Origin: Rotaria sp. Silwood1
Lineage: Eukaryota; Rotifera; Eurotatoria; Philodinida; Philodinidae
Assembly (NCBI GenBank): GCA_905250075.1
Contig: CAJNOP010000088.1
Coordinates: forward strand, 620,001 to 684,000
Length of the DNA stretch: 64,000 nucleotides
Direction of reading: 5' to 3'
Positions within the stretch are counted from its first letter, which is position 1, and every line of letters begins with the position of its first letter. This document shows, piece by piece, positions 49,302 to 61,821 of the stretch. Below the pieces are notes generated by a model. The model was not told the origin of the DNA. It saw only the letters and a list, made by a program, of their open reading frames with translations, and ran no database searches. A program made the translations under genes and the position numbers.

Positions 49302-50203
49302 ATCTAGAAAGGCAATGATATTTTATCATTAGATTATTATAGCAAAGCTACATACGTCATGATCGTTAGAGTAATTGGGAACCGTTGCATTGTGTTGAAT
49401 TGAGGGATGTTGAATTGAGATTTGTTAGATTGGGGAAGCAACGCTTTATTATATAGACGACGCAGTTGCTGCATAGTTTAATTATTGATATGTGCCGGAG
49501 GCTATATAAGCCAAGAATCTCTCGAATTTGTTTTTCACGCATTCGTAGGTTGCGGTACGAATAATTGAGTGTTTGCGAAACATGACATTTATCTTCTGCA
49601 CCAATGCTTCTTACTTTCTTTTGAACGACGTAAAAGATTGAAAGATATAAATGAAAGCAGTAGATTAGCATAATATTTCGAAATGCTTTCAAGAGGGCGC
49701 TTAATGCATAGAAGCAGAAACAATTATCGACAGTAATAAAATATTGTTTGTTATTTTTAAAGAAAATTGCTTGGAGTAGACCTTTTAGCATTCGTGTTAT
49801 TGAGTAACTTCAAGAGCTATCTTTCTTACTTTCAAAATCAGAGCGTAATAGCTGGAGGTTATTCACCAGTAATGAAAACAAGCTACTTGAATAGAGAATT
49901 ATATTTTATTATTCGATGATTAATATGCAGTTGCGATCAGCTTACAAAGATTCCATCACAAGTTACCGGTTGAAAGTCTGTCGTCAGGGTTTTTTTTCTA
50001 AACACGTATTACCTTTTGTCACCTTGAGTTTCGAATTATGCCATGAAACAATAAGACACATTTTTCAGACTCAAATTTCTCGAATTTTAGCATGGGATCC
50101 AAGGTATACGTTAAACCCATAAAATATATGAAAAGGGTGTGCGTTTTAGTATTACCTTGAGTGTGTGTGAATGTTAATGAGAATAAGACACTCTCTACTC
50201 CAT
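49302..50203 (+). repeat. 0.9-kb direct repeat, copy B
   Basis: Same orientation as copy A at 44312-45211, offset by about 4.99 kb. The open frames at 49366-49791 (-) and 50019-50222 (-) fall in it but are not conserved as frames in copy A. Confidence 0.8.
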
Positions 50204-53200
50204 CTGCCTGCTGAACATACAAGTAGACCTACATTCACCGTCACAGCCCACTGCTGCAGTCATACTCGCTTGCAAAGATAGTTTAAAATCATACGAGCTA
50301 AGTAACGAAAAGAAAATCACTTCTTTTTGCTTCCTTCGTAAAATATTCTACAACTATCGGCAGCATAGTATCGAGATAAAGATAGTTCAAGTAAAATGAT
50401 TTTTTCGAGTTCTCGTTAAAAACAATCAAAAAATATGATGGTAACTAAACGACGGCAAAAAAGGTGAAATGAATTCTCTTAATCCGTTTTCCTCCATACA
50501 AATGTCAATAACTATCAGAAAAGCAAATCACCGAAAGAAAACATACGTAAACTAACTGATTCCATTCTTCTCCTGGAATGCTCGACGAATATTACCAGAA
50601 TTAAAACTACAAAAAAATATTGAGTTGACTGATTTATTCAATTTCTCTCATAAGACACACGGAAATTATCGCCGAAACTAATAGAGCAAAAGAAAACCAA
50701 CATATTCGGTTTTTTGCAATACGATTTTCGACAAATATTGGGATCACTAAGTGAGGAAAAGAAAACTAAAGCCACTTTTCTGATGTTAAATCTTTCATAA
50801 GGGGCACGTCAGAACCAACATGATGGATAGCGAAAAAAAAACGGAAAGTTTATTTTCTAATTACATTTCTATTATAAAATGCACAAGACAAATCAGAATA
50901 AGTAAATGAAGAAAAAGAAAAATGGGAGACAACAATGGTGATTTATTAGACTGTTTTCTTTACGTCACGGATGATTATCCAAATAACAAAATAAAGATGA
51001 AAAAAGGACATCGTGTTTTCTCATTCTATCGCTTCTATAAAACTCTCAGCATTTATGAGGATAAGTAAAGGAAAAAAAGAAAAGTGAACTAATGTAAGTT
51101 ATTCAATTCTCTTGAAGAAAAGCAATTTAGCAATCAAGATGCTTAGACAAAGAAGAAGAAAATCAAGCTGTCTGATTTTAGGCACTTTCTGTTTTTGAAG
51201 TGCTATAAAAATATGAGGCTGTTCTCGAATTAGATAATGGAGAAGAGAGTCGAACTATCTATGAATTATCACATTCAATCACAGCTGTAAGAGAATCGGC
51301 AAAATGGTCGATGGAAAAATTAATGCTACTCCATAACCAGTTTGGAAATCTTATTGATTAAGTTGGAAAATGAGCCATATTTAACTGATCGATGAGGCTA
51401 CATGCGATTCGGATATATGCAGTTTTTCTGAAAAACCTGAGCTGATGCGACTTTATTGTCTGAGATATTAAATAAAAGACATTGACGCTTCTGTTCCTTC
51501 ATAATTTTTAGACTATTTCTTGAGGTAATCGATAATTCATGAATCAGTTTTCAAAAACTCATCAAAGACAGAATGCGAAATTATCCGCAGGGGACGAGTC
51601 ATTGATTATCTATTTTATATAATGTCATTGCAGAGAGATAGACGTATATGGAACGAAAAAACATGCAATTCTAAAATTCATATTTTTATCGTATATGTGG
51701 ACGAAGTTCTTAAAAAGAGAAGTAAGATCGGTCAACAATGACTACCATGCATTGTAAGGATGTTATACATTAACCTAGTGTGTCAAAGCAAATCACAAAA
51801 TCTCTACTACTTCGACAATATCCGCTAAATATGATTATTTTTTGCAAGAAAAACTCGAAAGTCAGTATCTTCAAAATCGCGCGATTATGGAAGGGATTCT
51901 TAACATAATGTGTTTAATCACTAGGAAAGGGGAATTCAATATCCCCTGAGGAATACCCACATGATATTCGAAAAGCGCTGTTCACGATAACCGAATCAAG
52001 AAAAAAAAACAAACTGAATTAGCGTATTCTATTGCTCCTGTAAGATACTCGATTTCTATCAGGATGATCATATCCAAGAAAACCTACAAAATAATTTATT
52101 AATTTGTTCAGAACAGTAAATCCTTCTAAGAAAAATCCAGAACAATGTACCTCTATATGTACTAGAGATGGGCGAGTCAGAGGTTTTTTGATAACGAACT
52201 TAGTCAAGCCATATTTCATGCAAAAAAATCTTCAAGTCACAAAACGACTTGATTTGCCCATTTCTGATTCGTATAATAATTAAGGCTGTTGATGAAAACT
52301 TAGCACGATAAACTCCTGTAAGTAGAATCATAAACCCTTTTTTTTTTAAATCGTAGAATATTTTTTTCTTTTCCTAGAATACCGAACTCTTTGTTTGTAG
52401 AGTAATCTACCTTATTGCTGAAATCATGAAATAATTTACCCATATGCGTAGAATAATAATCCGTTCTGATGGAAATGTTGAATTATAGACTCTTTAATTT
52501 GAGTCATATACCCTTACTTTCACGAAACCTTCTGCTCATGAACTCTTGAAGGATATGTGACATCAGCATAGACTCTTCAAGAGGTTATGGAAAATTTTTT
52601 AAATTGGAACGATTGAATACTCTGTGGGTGTTTTTTACTCTATATCGTCTCGTTGATTTTTTGCTTTCTAGTAGTAGAAACAGCAGCAACTATGTTCATC
52701 TGTTGGCTTCATGTAAACAGAAAATATTATTATCATATGTGAAAGCTAATAAAATTGAGAAAATTTTGAAAAGTCTTCAAGAAAAAAACAAATAATTTTA
52801 ACGACCTTTGATGCTGAATAGCAAGTGAACAAATACACTCTCAGGAGATAAAAACACCTCGAGGCAAGGTATCTAACATTTTAAATGCAGTTCGGCGTAT
52901 TATATAGTATTGCAGATACATGTCAAATCAGGTGAAAGTGAAAATGTTGAAAGCATGCGATCTTCCTCTATATGTTGTATGGTAGTTAATTATTGTTTGT
53001 AAGAGCTGTTGAAGAACAATGTTTGAATACATCTTATATGAAATGTTTAAGAACATTTTCAAGTGTGTCACTTGATATTGGATGTGAAATAATTCGGTTC
53101 TTCAGTTGATTTGTTAGCCATCTGTAGAAAGCATCTTGAGAAGAAACAGGTAAAGATGATTTAGTCATGTTAATACATTGAATAAAAAATAAGATTATTC

Positions 53201-55228
53201 AGTATTGCTAAAAAAAACCCTTCTTTTCTTCATTTTGCGTGATAAAAGAGTTCCACATGCTCTCACGTTAAGATGGCGAGACAAGGTCTCTAAGCATCTC
53301 AAAACACCTGATACAAAAAGTTCGAGACTTGAGGTTCAAAATAAGAACAAGTAGCATAAAACAATTTATTGAGACCTTACGTCTGCTTTGGTCCCATCTA
53401 AAGCGATCCATATCGTACAAAGTATTAAACAAAGCAATAAAACGTCGAATGTATGAGAGAATTTTTTATCTTAAGAAAGACAGGAATATCTCTTATCGCT
53501 CAGATACAAATGATGTTGTCAACTGCTCACAAAGTGGATGGATTGAACAGAAATAAACGAAACTTGAAAATATACACCAATGGATTTGCACTACCAAACG
53601 CTTTGCAGATTCTTAAGATGGTTCTGTAATGGAAGTCAATCTTCGTTGCGCTACATTAATACCAACATAATAAATCAGTATATCACGACAAGTGAAAATA
53701 GAAGAATTACTGATAAAAAAACAAGAGAAATAAATATGTATGCCTAAATAAAAGTTGGGTTAAACTGTGAAAAGCGCAAGAAATTACGATGCATATGAAA
53801 GCATGTGCTCAATCGTGGTTGAAAGAATAAGAATTTCGGGTTTAGTCACTAACGAGGAAAGTTTTCCAAGTGATCAATTGCTTTTTTTTGTAGAAACATA
53901 CATGACTGTATGCAGTTCATTGCACGGATTTGAATATCAAGATCTAAGCGACCCTTAGGCCTTGCTAGATTCTGTATCATTACTCTAAATTCCCTTCTGA
54001 TGAGGGTGTTTCTCATTAAATCAATCTTTTAATCAATCTATCATGTACCAATAGACAACATATTCACAGGACTACCTTTTTATAGACACTTCAATCTTAA
54101 GTTTTAACTACGAAGCTATCGAGTAACAAAGTAATCTATATACTGACTACAAACAGCCATCTGACAGTGATTGTCGTTTTATAACTATATATTCACAAAT
54201 TAATCATAACTATGCTAGATATGGCAAAGGATATAACTATAGAAGAAATAGAAATTATGTACGTTAACTTCTCAAAATATAAAACATCGTCATTGTAAGG
54301 ACATATTTCCAAAACAAGCGATAAATTGAGTGAGATTATGTAATGGAATATATCAGATAATATTATTTCTGTATCCTGTCATTATGTGAAAAAAAAATTA
54401 ACCACAAGAGGGCTCTTTTGCATATCTAGTCTTTTATGTCATACCATCCATTTCAGTATTTGAAACTTAACGTTGAACTGTCTATAAAATTGTATTTCTG
54501 GGGATATGCTGTCTAGTAACACATGGTAGACTGATAAAAAAGATTGACTGTGATGAAGAATACCCTTATTAGGAGGAAATTTAGTGTCATGATACAAAAC
54601 TTAAAAGGCATAAGGACCGCTAAGATCTTGATATTCGGAATCAGCACAGTGAATTGCATACAGTCATGTATGTTTCTATAAAGAGCAATTGATCATTTGG
54701 GAACTTTCCTCGTAAGCAAGCAAATTAAGTCATTATGAAGTGTTCTATTACTATCGACTGTGAACATAACAAGACAGGAAATAGTCAGCGTAGTTCAGCG
54801 ATGTGAATTGCTTTTCTTCGTTCAAATACAAGTAGTGGCAGATCGATATTGTGAAAGGTGTTAGGTTACTTTTAAAATTCAAGAATAATACGGAACGTTC
54901 TTAGTATAATCAGTTGCAAGACAATTTTACTCTTCGATAAAAGCATGTTCACTGATCATGTGATAGTGCCATCGACTTCAAATATAAAGCACGTTCATCA
55001 TTATGCAATTTCTTTCTATGACAGTGTATCAACATGTTCATTGTTTCAATTTAACATCGTTTTTTTTAAATACTTCCAATAACATAACTTCTTGAAAAAT
55101 ATAGAATATTTTGAGAAACCTGGTCGTCTTGAGAAGAAAAACAATTCAATCGTGTTTTATATGGTAATTTCTGGAAGATCTCATTAGATTCTTTATAAAA
55201 ATGTTCAGTTTTTTATATTGATTCATAG
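50204..55228. other. gene-poor stretch of 5 kb
   Basis: No exon chain, domain or RNA gene that I can support. Short frames (52604-52795, 53329-53556, 53767-53958) lack an ATG start or similarity to anything I know. No strong repeats were noticed. Confidence 0.4.
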
Positions 55229-55230
55229 TA

Positions 55231-56207
55231 AAGGGTGCGGGGTCCATAAGTTTCGACCCCTCTCTGTAAATTGACGTTATCTATATTAATACACATATAG
55301 ATAGTTGATTGAAATATACAGTTTTGTAGAAAATGAGAAGAACTATCATCTGAAAAAAATGGTTGAAATTGTGTCGTAGTTATGAAAAGTTATGATCATT
55401 TTATTCATGATGACTAAGCATTTAACATGTTGCGTTTTTGCAAAAATAAAATATGCTTCTAATGTCTGAAGGAAAATATCGTTTTCTAGATATTTTTATA
55501 TGGTTCGATAGAGCTCGACGAGCTCTACAAGAATATGAATATCAAAAAAAATTCTAATGCTGCTTCCAATACAAAACTTGAAGGAAATCAGAAAGGGTAA
55601 TAAAAATTTCATATATCTTGCATTAGAGAGAGTATGCTGAACTTTCAATAACGTCGGCTGATCGACTGTTTCGTCTGCTCATGAAGCTCGGAAAGGTTAT
55701 TTTCAGCTTCAGTATGTGACGCTGCATCTCGAAACATAAATTAGCAGTCGGTCAGCTAGAGTTATCGAAAGACAAGCATACTCTTTAATCCAAGATATGT
55801 GAAATTTTTATTAGTCTTTCTGGTTTCCTCCAAATTTTGTATTGAAAACAGCATCAGAATTAGTTTTGATATTCATATTCTTGTAGAGCTTGTCGAACTC
55901 TATCGAATCATATGAAAATATCTAGTAAAAACATGTAGAAAACAATGTTTCACTCGACTTAAATGTCTTAAACATTAAAGAATTTTTTTTTGTTTTTGCA
56001 AAAACGCAACGTGTTAAATGCTTAGTCATCGTGAAGAAAATGGTCATAACTTTTCATAACTACGACACAATTTCAACCATTTTTTTTTTCAGATGATAGC
56101 TCTTCTCATTCTCTACAAAACTGTACATTTCAATCAACTATCTATATATGTATGAATATAGATAACGTCAATTTACAGAGAGGGGTCGAAACTTATGGAC
56201 TACCCTT
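55231..56207. mobile_element. 977-bp foldback element with TA target duplication
   Basis: Near-perfect palindrome. It starts AAGGGTGCGGGGTCCATAAG and ends with its reverse complement (..CTTATGGACTACCCTT), with a small indel in the first 15 bases. Arms of about 420 bp pair throughout, for example GACGTTATCTATATTAATAC against the 56140-56170 stretch, the AACATGTTGCGTTTTTGCAA region against 55997-56015, and the TCTACAAGAATATGAATATC region against 55870-55895. The centre is near 55720. The element is flanked by TA on both sides (55229-55230 and 56208-56209), as expected for Tc1/mariner-type insertion. It has no coding frame, so it is non-autonomous. Confidence 0.85.
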
Positions 56208-56209
56208 TA

Positions 56210-58210
56210 GAAAACATAAAGTTGTTGTTCGAACGAAGAGCTGAAAATGGCAATTGGTGATCATTTTTTTTTCATAATTTTCAGCAATAACTAAATCATT
56301 TTATTATGAACAATATATTGCAAATCAGCAAGTCTTTCAATCAATCAGAAGGTCAGAATTGTTGTGTTCTTCAAGTCTTTCGCTCAACGCCTAAGAAAAG
56401 TAAGATTTTCGAACTAACACAACTAGTTTACATTTTAGAAAGTGAACACATATATCTGCACATTGTTAGATTTGTTATATGACTAAAGACCATTTTGTAA
56501 TTTGTTTCAACTAGCTGATTCTATTCGTCACTTCCATCCATTTGTGTGGATCTTCTTTTACGTAATTCAACCAACGGTTGCTCCTTTTTTTGCTTACTCA
56601 CTTTCTTGAATTTCTCTCAACATCATGTTGTTAGAAGCACATACGTCATGAGCATTAAGAGCATTGCAATCGTTCTTTAAAACTTACTTTTATTATGCGT
56701 TTCCATGAGCACAAAGCACAACCAACCAACTGGCTAAATCAATAAGAGACAAACAGCTGTGTTATGATTACATAGATTCATGCTCAGTCAACACTGCTTT
56801 GCCTTGAAATTCAAACAAAACATTGTACTTGTTTATAACTACCGATTCGTCATCAGTTTATAAAAGAAACAAGAATGATGAAAGGCTGTATGCCATAGAA
56901 ACACTATTGAAGTTGCACATGAAATGATTACACGATGAATTGAATTTCTCGAACATCGATAATTTTTGATGGTTTTCATTCATATATCATTTATTATACC
57001 TGGTCGTACTCTGTTTCTAACTTGCTCCTACTTTGGATCTTGTATATAATAAAGCAAGTATAGACAATCCCATATACATATTAATTATTTTTTCGTACGA
57101 ATATTCTGAACATTTTTTAAAATATAGCATATTCTCTAAACCGATATATAAAACGATTCCGAAGTACAATTTAGATCTCTATGTTAACATTGAATTGGAA
57201 GAAGACTGTCCATGCACTAATTTGGATAGACGAATCATTTTATATCATTGCTTTGCAGTGAAAAATAACTTGAATTATTTTTACATTCGGTTTTCGTCCA
57301 AAAATCAACATATGACGGAGAATCGAGTCTCTGATAAGTTTTCTTTTAGAAACATGACAATCTTTACCCGATACGAGTCTACATTAAAATTAAATATTGG
57401 CGAAGAAAAACGTAGCTAATGAAATACTACAAATCAACATGTATCATCACTGATATGTTCCTAATTTTAGTTTCGACAAAACAAAATTACATCATGCTTT
57501 TTGTTCTGCTACTAATATAACAAGGTTATACGAGGAGAAAATTATCTGGTAGGATACAAATATTATATTTATAAATGAAGTAGTGAACATAAGAGGAATA
57601 TCAATCCTAAAGAAGTATATATAAATATTTAGGCTTTGTTTCTTTTTATGATAACACCAGAGAAGGAAAAATAGAAAAAAGATACTTATTTTTCAAGTAA
57701 CTGCCGAGTGGAAAGGCGCAACAATTCACTCCATTTTTCATTAGTTACATAGCAACAGTCAAGACTTTGTTTGAAATTTTCTGTTCAACAAAAAACCATC
57801 AAACGAGAGGAAATTCTTCCATCGTAGCGAGAAATTAATCAATGTATTGACAGATTACATTCTATATTCTACTAAGACAAGTACTTAGAGAAAATATTTA
57901 GTATAAAAACGAAACAGTAGCTAGTTAAAACAGAAAAAAATCTGTGAGTGATTATGATCTATGAAATCAAAGCTGATTAGATCGTTCTTCAACAAAGTGA
58001 AATTTTTCAACAAACTTTATCTCTGAGCACGAACATACAGAAATACTAAGATAATAATCATGTTCAGTCTAATCACGATGCTCATTCCAATTAGTCTATA
58101 AACATCTTATTTTGCATTCGTTAACAAAAACTCGTGATCCTAGTTCTAGATCAACGCGCGTAAACTTGATATTTCTCAAGATTAAGTATCGATATAGAAC
58201 TGATTAAATA
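56210..58210. other. intergenic upstream of the CAP gene
   Basis: An open frame at 57033-57419 (+) is 128 codons long, but its only in-frame ATG is near the end and the composition is that of AT-rich noncoding DNA. No gene called. Confidence 0.45.
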
Positions 58211-58891
58211 ATGGGCTGCAACAGTTCGACTGCAACCGTTGAAAACTGTCAAATGGAACCTATCGATACTGATCGTAAGTGCTATTACTTCACAAAAAAC
58301 ATTACCATTTATCCATTTATCTATGTTCATATTAGAGGAAACTTCGACATCATTATCAAAAACTCAAAAAAGTGCTGATGTTACATCAAATGCATGGGAA
58401 ATACAAGCTTTAAATAGTCACAATGAATTTCGAGCTCGTCACGGTGTACCTCCGCTGGTACTCAAAGATGAAATCACGCGCAAAGCTCAGGCTTACGCAC
58501 AATATTTGACAGAAAATAATCTATTCGAACACAGTACAAATCGTGATAATCTTGGTGAAAACTTATATACAATGAGTAGTTCGGAGCCGTTGACAAATAA
58601 ATCTCTTGGTCAGTTGAAACATAGCCTTGTTTGAAAAAAACAACTTTTACTATCATAGGTATGGATGCTACTCAATCTTGGTATGATGAAATCAAAAGTT
58701 ATGATTTCAATAATCCAGGCTTTTCGATGGAAACTGGTCATTTCACTCAGGTCATCTGGAAGAATACGAGCAGTTTGGGTGTAGGAGTGGCTTTTAGCGA
58801 TAATGGTAGACGAGTAGTTGTTGTTGCTCAATATGGTCCAGCCGGTAATGTCATGGGACAGTTCCCGGAAAACGTTCCACCTCCACAATAA
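58211..58891 (+). CDS. GAPR-1/GLIPR2-like CAP-domain protein (189 aa, three exons)
   Basis: CAP superfamily (SCP/TAPS/PR-1) protein of the Golgi-associated GAPR-1 type. Exons are 58211-58274, 58336-58608 and 58659-58891 (570 bp), with 61- and 50-bp introns. The ATG at 58211 gives MGCNSSTATV, a good N-myristoylation start with a palmitoylatable Cys3, and no signal peptide. This fits a lipid-anchored cytosolic protein like human GAPR-1, not a secreted venom-type CAP. The domain covers about residues 38-185: HNEFRARHGVPPL, FEHSTNRDNLGENLY, the CAP1 signature GHFTQVIWKNTSSLGVG and the CAP2-like VVVVAQYGPAGNVMGQF, ending NVPPPQ. The conserved His and Glu of the CAP cavity are present. It lacks the extra cysteine-rich tail of secreted relatives. 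In GAPR-1 the function is membrane binding and autophagy control, and here it is inferred. Confidence 0.9.
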
Positions 58892-58901
58892 TCATTTTTG
58901 A

Positions 58902-58907
58902 AATAAA
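58902..58907 (+). promoter_or_regulatory. polyadenylation signal of the CAP gene
   Basis: AATAAA about 10 bases after the TAA stop at 58889-58891. Close, but plausible for compact genes. Confidence 0.55.
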
Positions 58908-60399
58908 TTCTGTCAATTTTGAACTGTCATACGTAAGAAGTCGATATTGACTCAACCGAAAAGCAAAATATGTATTTTCAGAAGTGTAAATGTTATCTAA
59001 TGCTGCTAACGACTTTTGAATCCCTCGGCATTCGTGCAAGGGGGATTTGTAAGAGAATAGTTTGTTTCTCGTAAATGCTCACTTCTGAAACCTGCTCAGG
59101 GCTCAATCTTTTTATCTACATAACAACAGGGTTTGCTTTCAAGTGGGTGTGGGGTGTGGGTCAATACCATGCAATCATCAACAGTCGCAGTGACATTCAC
59201 ACTCTTGGATGTATCTCGTATAAATAGGATCGTTTTGGTAAATTTGCTAAGTACCATGTTTTTTTTCAATAATTGTATCACGTTTATCCAATATTTGATA
59301 CAATATATCGTGGTGTTGATAAAAACGAAGATTAACTCTTTTTCCTTTTAATGAGTGTGAGTGTTGGAAAGAAAAGATTAATAAGGATTTTGCGTAGACC
59401 AACTTCCATACTTATACCCATACACGTAGACTGAGTGATAAATTTTCATAATCAATGCAGCAAAATTGCGTATCTAGTTTTAGGTGTACATAGTAAAATA
59501 GAAATTTGGAGATATGATGGAGCCCAAACTGTAATCAATGTTAAAATAATGGATAGATTTTACAAAATGAATATGTAGTGCTCAATGGGCTTTTCAGAAC
59601 TGTGACACATATTATGCTTATTTCTGATCTCATTTCTAAAACAAAATGAGAAACTCGGAAAATTTTAATTCCAGACAACTCATGGACAGTGATCATCCGT
59701 ATTCCTATAGTTTGTCAATCGGCATCACACTCGTTCACACGTGCTCTCATGAAATACACATGTGTAATAGACGTAATGGTTGTGAACGCACTTAATATTC
59801 TCTAGACATAGAAATTCACCTTCACCAGCGTTCTGCAGTGATTTATCTGATGTTCTGTCATGCATGTAAGAGCATGTAAAGGTGGGTATGGCTGTCACTT
59901 AAATGTGGATGAATGTCACGTAATCATAAAAATACAGATTCACACATCACATGTCTTTGACATAGATCGATACAGCTTTAGAATGCGTTGAGTATTTCGT
60001 AGGTATGTTTCAGCACTCTCAGAATGAAGCGAATATAAAAGGTATTCTAAGCAGTTTTGTTAAGAACTTGTTCTTCTATAGTTTTATAGACATCACATCT
60101 CGAGAAGTTAAGCTTGTTTCGAGAAAACACAGTATACGGAGACCGTCGACTTTCAGTCAAAAAAAAAATAGTTTTCGAAGATAGTGTCATCGGTCGAGTT
60201 ATAACTATTCCGAAATTTAATCTAAGCTAAAGACATGGTCTGAGTTTGAAATGAGTTAATCTCACGGACCCTAACTTAAATCTTATTGTAACCGACTTCC
60301 ATGATGAGTTTTGAATTTTGAGGTGAGGGTGGCCATGAAGTTTCGACTGTGCACGCATTCGTGGCTTCGATTCATTCAACACATGTTAATTATTGAGTA
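58908..60399. other. intergenic; short TGTGGG-like motif
   Basis: No gene seen. GTGGGTGTGGGGTGTGGG at 59143-59160 consists of three TGTGGG-like units. TGTGGG is, as I recall, the bdelloid telomere repeat. Three units can arise by chance. Confidence 0.4.
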
Positions 60400-61821
60400 A
60401 TGTTCACATATTTCGTCTTAATGATGGCTGGGTTCAATTTTCTAATACATGAGTCTCAAGATCTATATCCAACATGTCTTGCTTCTCAGTTGAAGTTCTC
60501 GCCAGGCTTTACCACTGCCACCATAATAGTTGGAAGCTGCGAAGCTCTTATTGATAGTATTATGATCGATTATTTTTCGAGTTTTTTCAGTCGACGATTA
60601 TATATGATTGTCATTTTAATTACCGAACCTGTTCCCATTCCAGCCTACATCCTTTCGTGAAATACAACTATAACAATGGATGCCTTTTTTCAACGAATGT
60701 GTGTACAAGGTGTTTAGGATATCGTACCTGTATATCTCATGGAGCTTGCATTAGTACAATATCTTTCATTCGAGGCATGCATTTCCTACCAGTTAGCCAA
60801 TATTGTCTCTTCAGCCTCATCAGCTATCAAAGCTACGGCTAGACGATATTTTAACATCATCTGTAGAGGACACTTGTGAAAAGGTGAGAGAATAGAAATC
60901 ATCGAAGACAGCTGTCTAATACCACCTTGAAAATTTTTGCGAACTCTTCGAGTAGATACCAATCGAAAAGATATATATATCAAATAGAGATAAGGACACT
61001 GTTTTGCTAGTAATCAATGATAATTCCGTGAATCCAAGTGAGACGTGATGTGTCTGTTCATCAATAGCAAGATACTCTCATTTGTGTTTTCATTCTTCAA
61101 TTGGTAGAGAACAATGTGTGAGTTTTTATGATTACGATGACTTATACATTTTTCAAGATTATCAGGTTATTTCCAGTCAAAGAGAAGTGAAAAGTCACAA
61201 AGGATAAAAACGAGACAAAATTTGTTAGGACTATAGGGTTTGTCAAAACTTCAGCAACGTAAATGACATTCGAGAGATTTGATTTGGAAAAGTGCTTAAA
61301 ACCCTGATGTGATGTTTGAAGACTTTATGAAACATCGAGATCTTTATGAAAATTTTCCTGGTTCTTCATTAGAACTACAATATATTCTTAATTTTAGGGC
61401 TATGAACTAGTACCATCCCAATCCTCATGTACGATCTCTCACTAAATGAAAGGTTTTAAATGAAGAACGGCCGTCCACAAAGGTCAGCGAAGGCTTAAAA
61501 GAGAACCAATACATGCAGACACTAGTGCTTCGTTATTAAAGAAAAGAACAGTAAGTATGAAAGTTCTTGATGGACGGTGCGTTTCCTTTGCATACAGTTG
61601 TTCAATCGAGTGATGAACATCAATTTGATTATGGAAAAATTATCGCTATTTTCTTGGCTTTTACTTGCGAATACTTTTTCATCATTATTTTACTAGAACC
61701 TGAAAATAGAAATGTCGATGAAGTTGAAAAGACTGATGTCAAACATAGTGTAGAACTCAATGAAATACAGTTTAAATTGCTATCACTATCTGAGTTCACT
61801 AAGATAGCAGCAAAAGGATGA
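60400..61821 (+). pseudogene. decayed MFS transporter (JEN1/sialate:H+ symporter-like)
   Basis: Remnant of a lactate/pyruvate or sialate-type major facilitator. Segment 1 (60400-60657) reads GFNFLIHESQDLYPTCLASQ and DYFSSFFSRRLYMIVILI, matching a transmembrane pair and the G-R-R loop of this family. It ends at TGA 60658-60660. The same frame goes on with FFQRMCVQGV, stop TAG 60715-60717 where relatives have Trp (TGG), then DIVPVYLMELALVQYLSFEA and SYQLANIVSSASSAIKAT to about 60855. After about 0.7 kb without homology, 61567-61821 (DEHQFDYGKIIAIFLAFTCE, LLEPENR) supplies the last helix and C-terminus. The first half of the transporter is missing and an in-frame TGA lies just before 60400. It is dead. 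The parent could be a bacterial- or fungal-type gene. Confidence 0.7.

Noticed and set aside
44312..50203. LTR retrotransposon with 0.9-kb LTRs and the mucin-like gene inside
   Set aside because: The two copies are too diverged for paired LTRs of one insertion, no gag/pol frames lie between them, and no LTR end motifs are evident.
57033..57419. 128-codon open frame upstream of the CAP gene
   Set aside because: No ATG in its first two thirds, composition like noncoding AT-rich DNA, and no recognisable domain.
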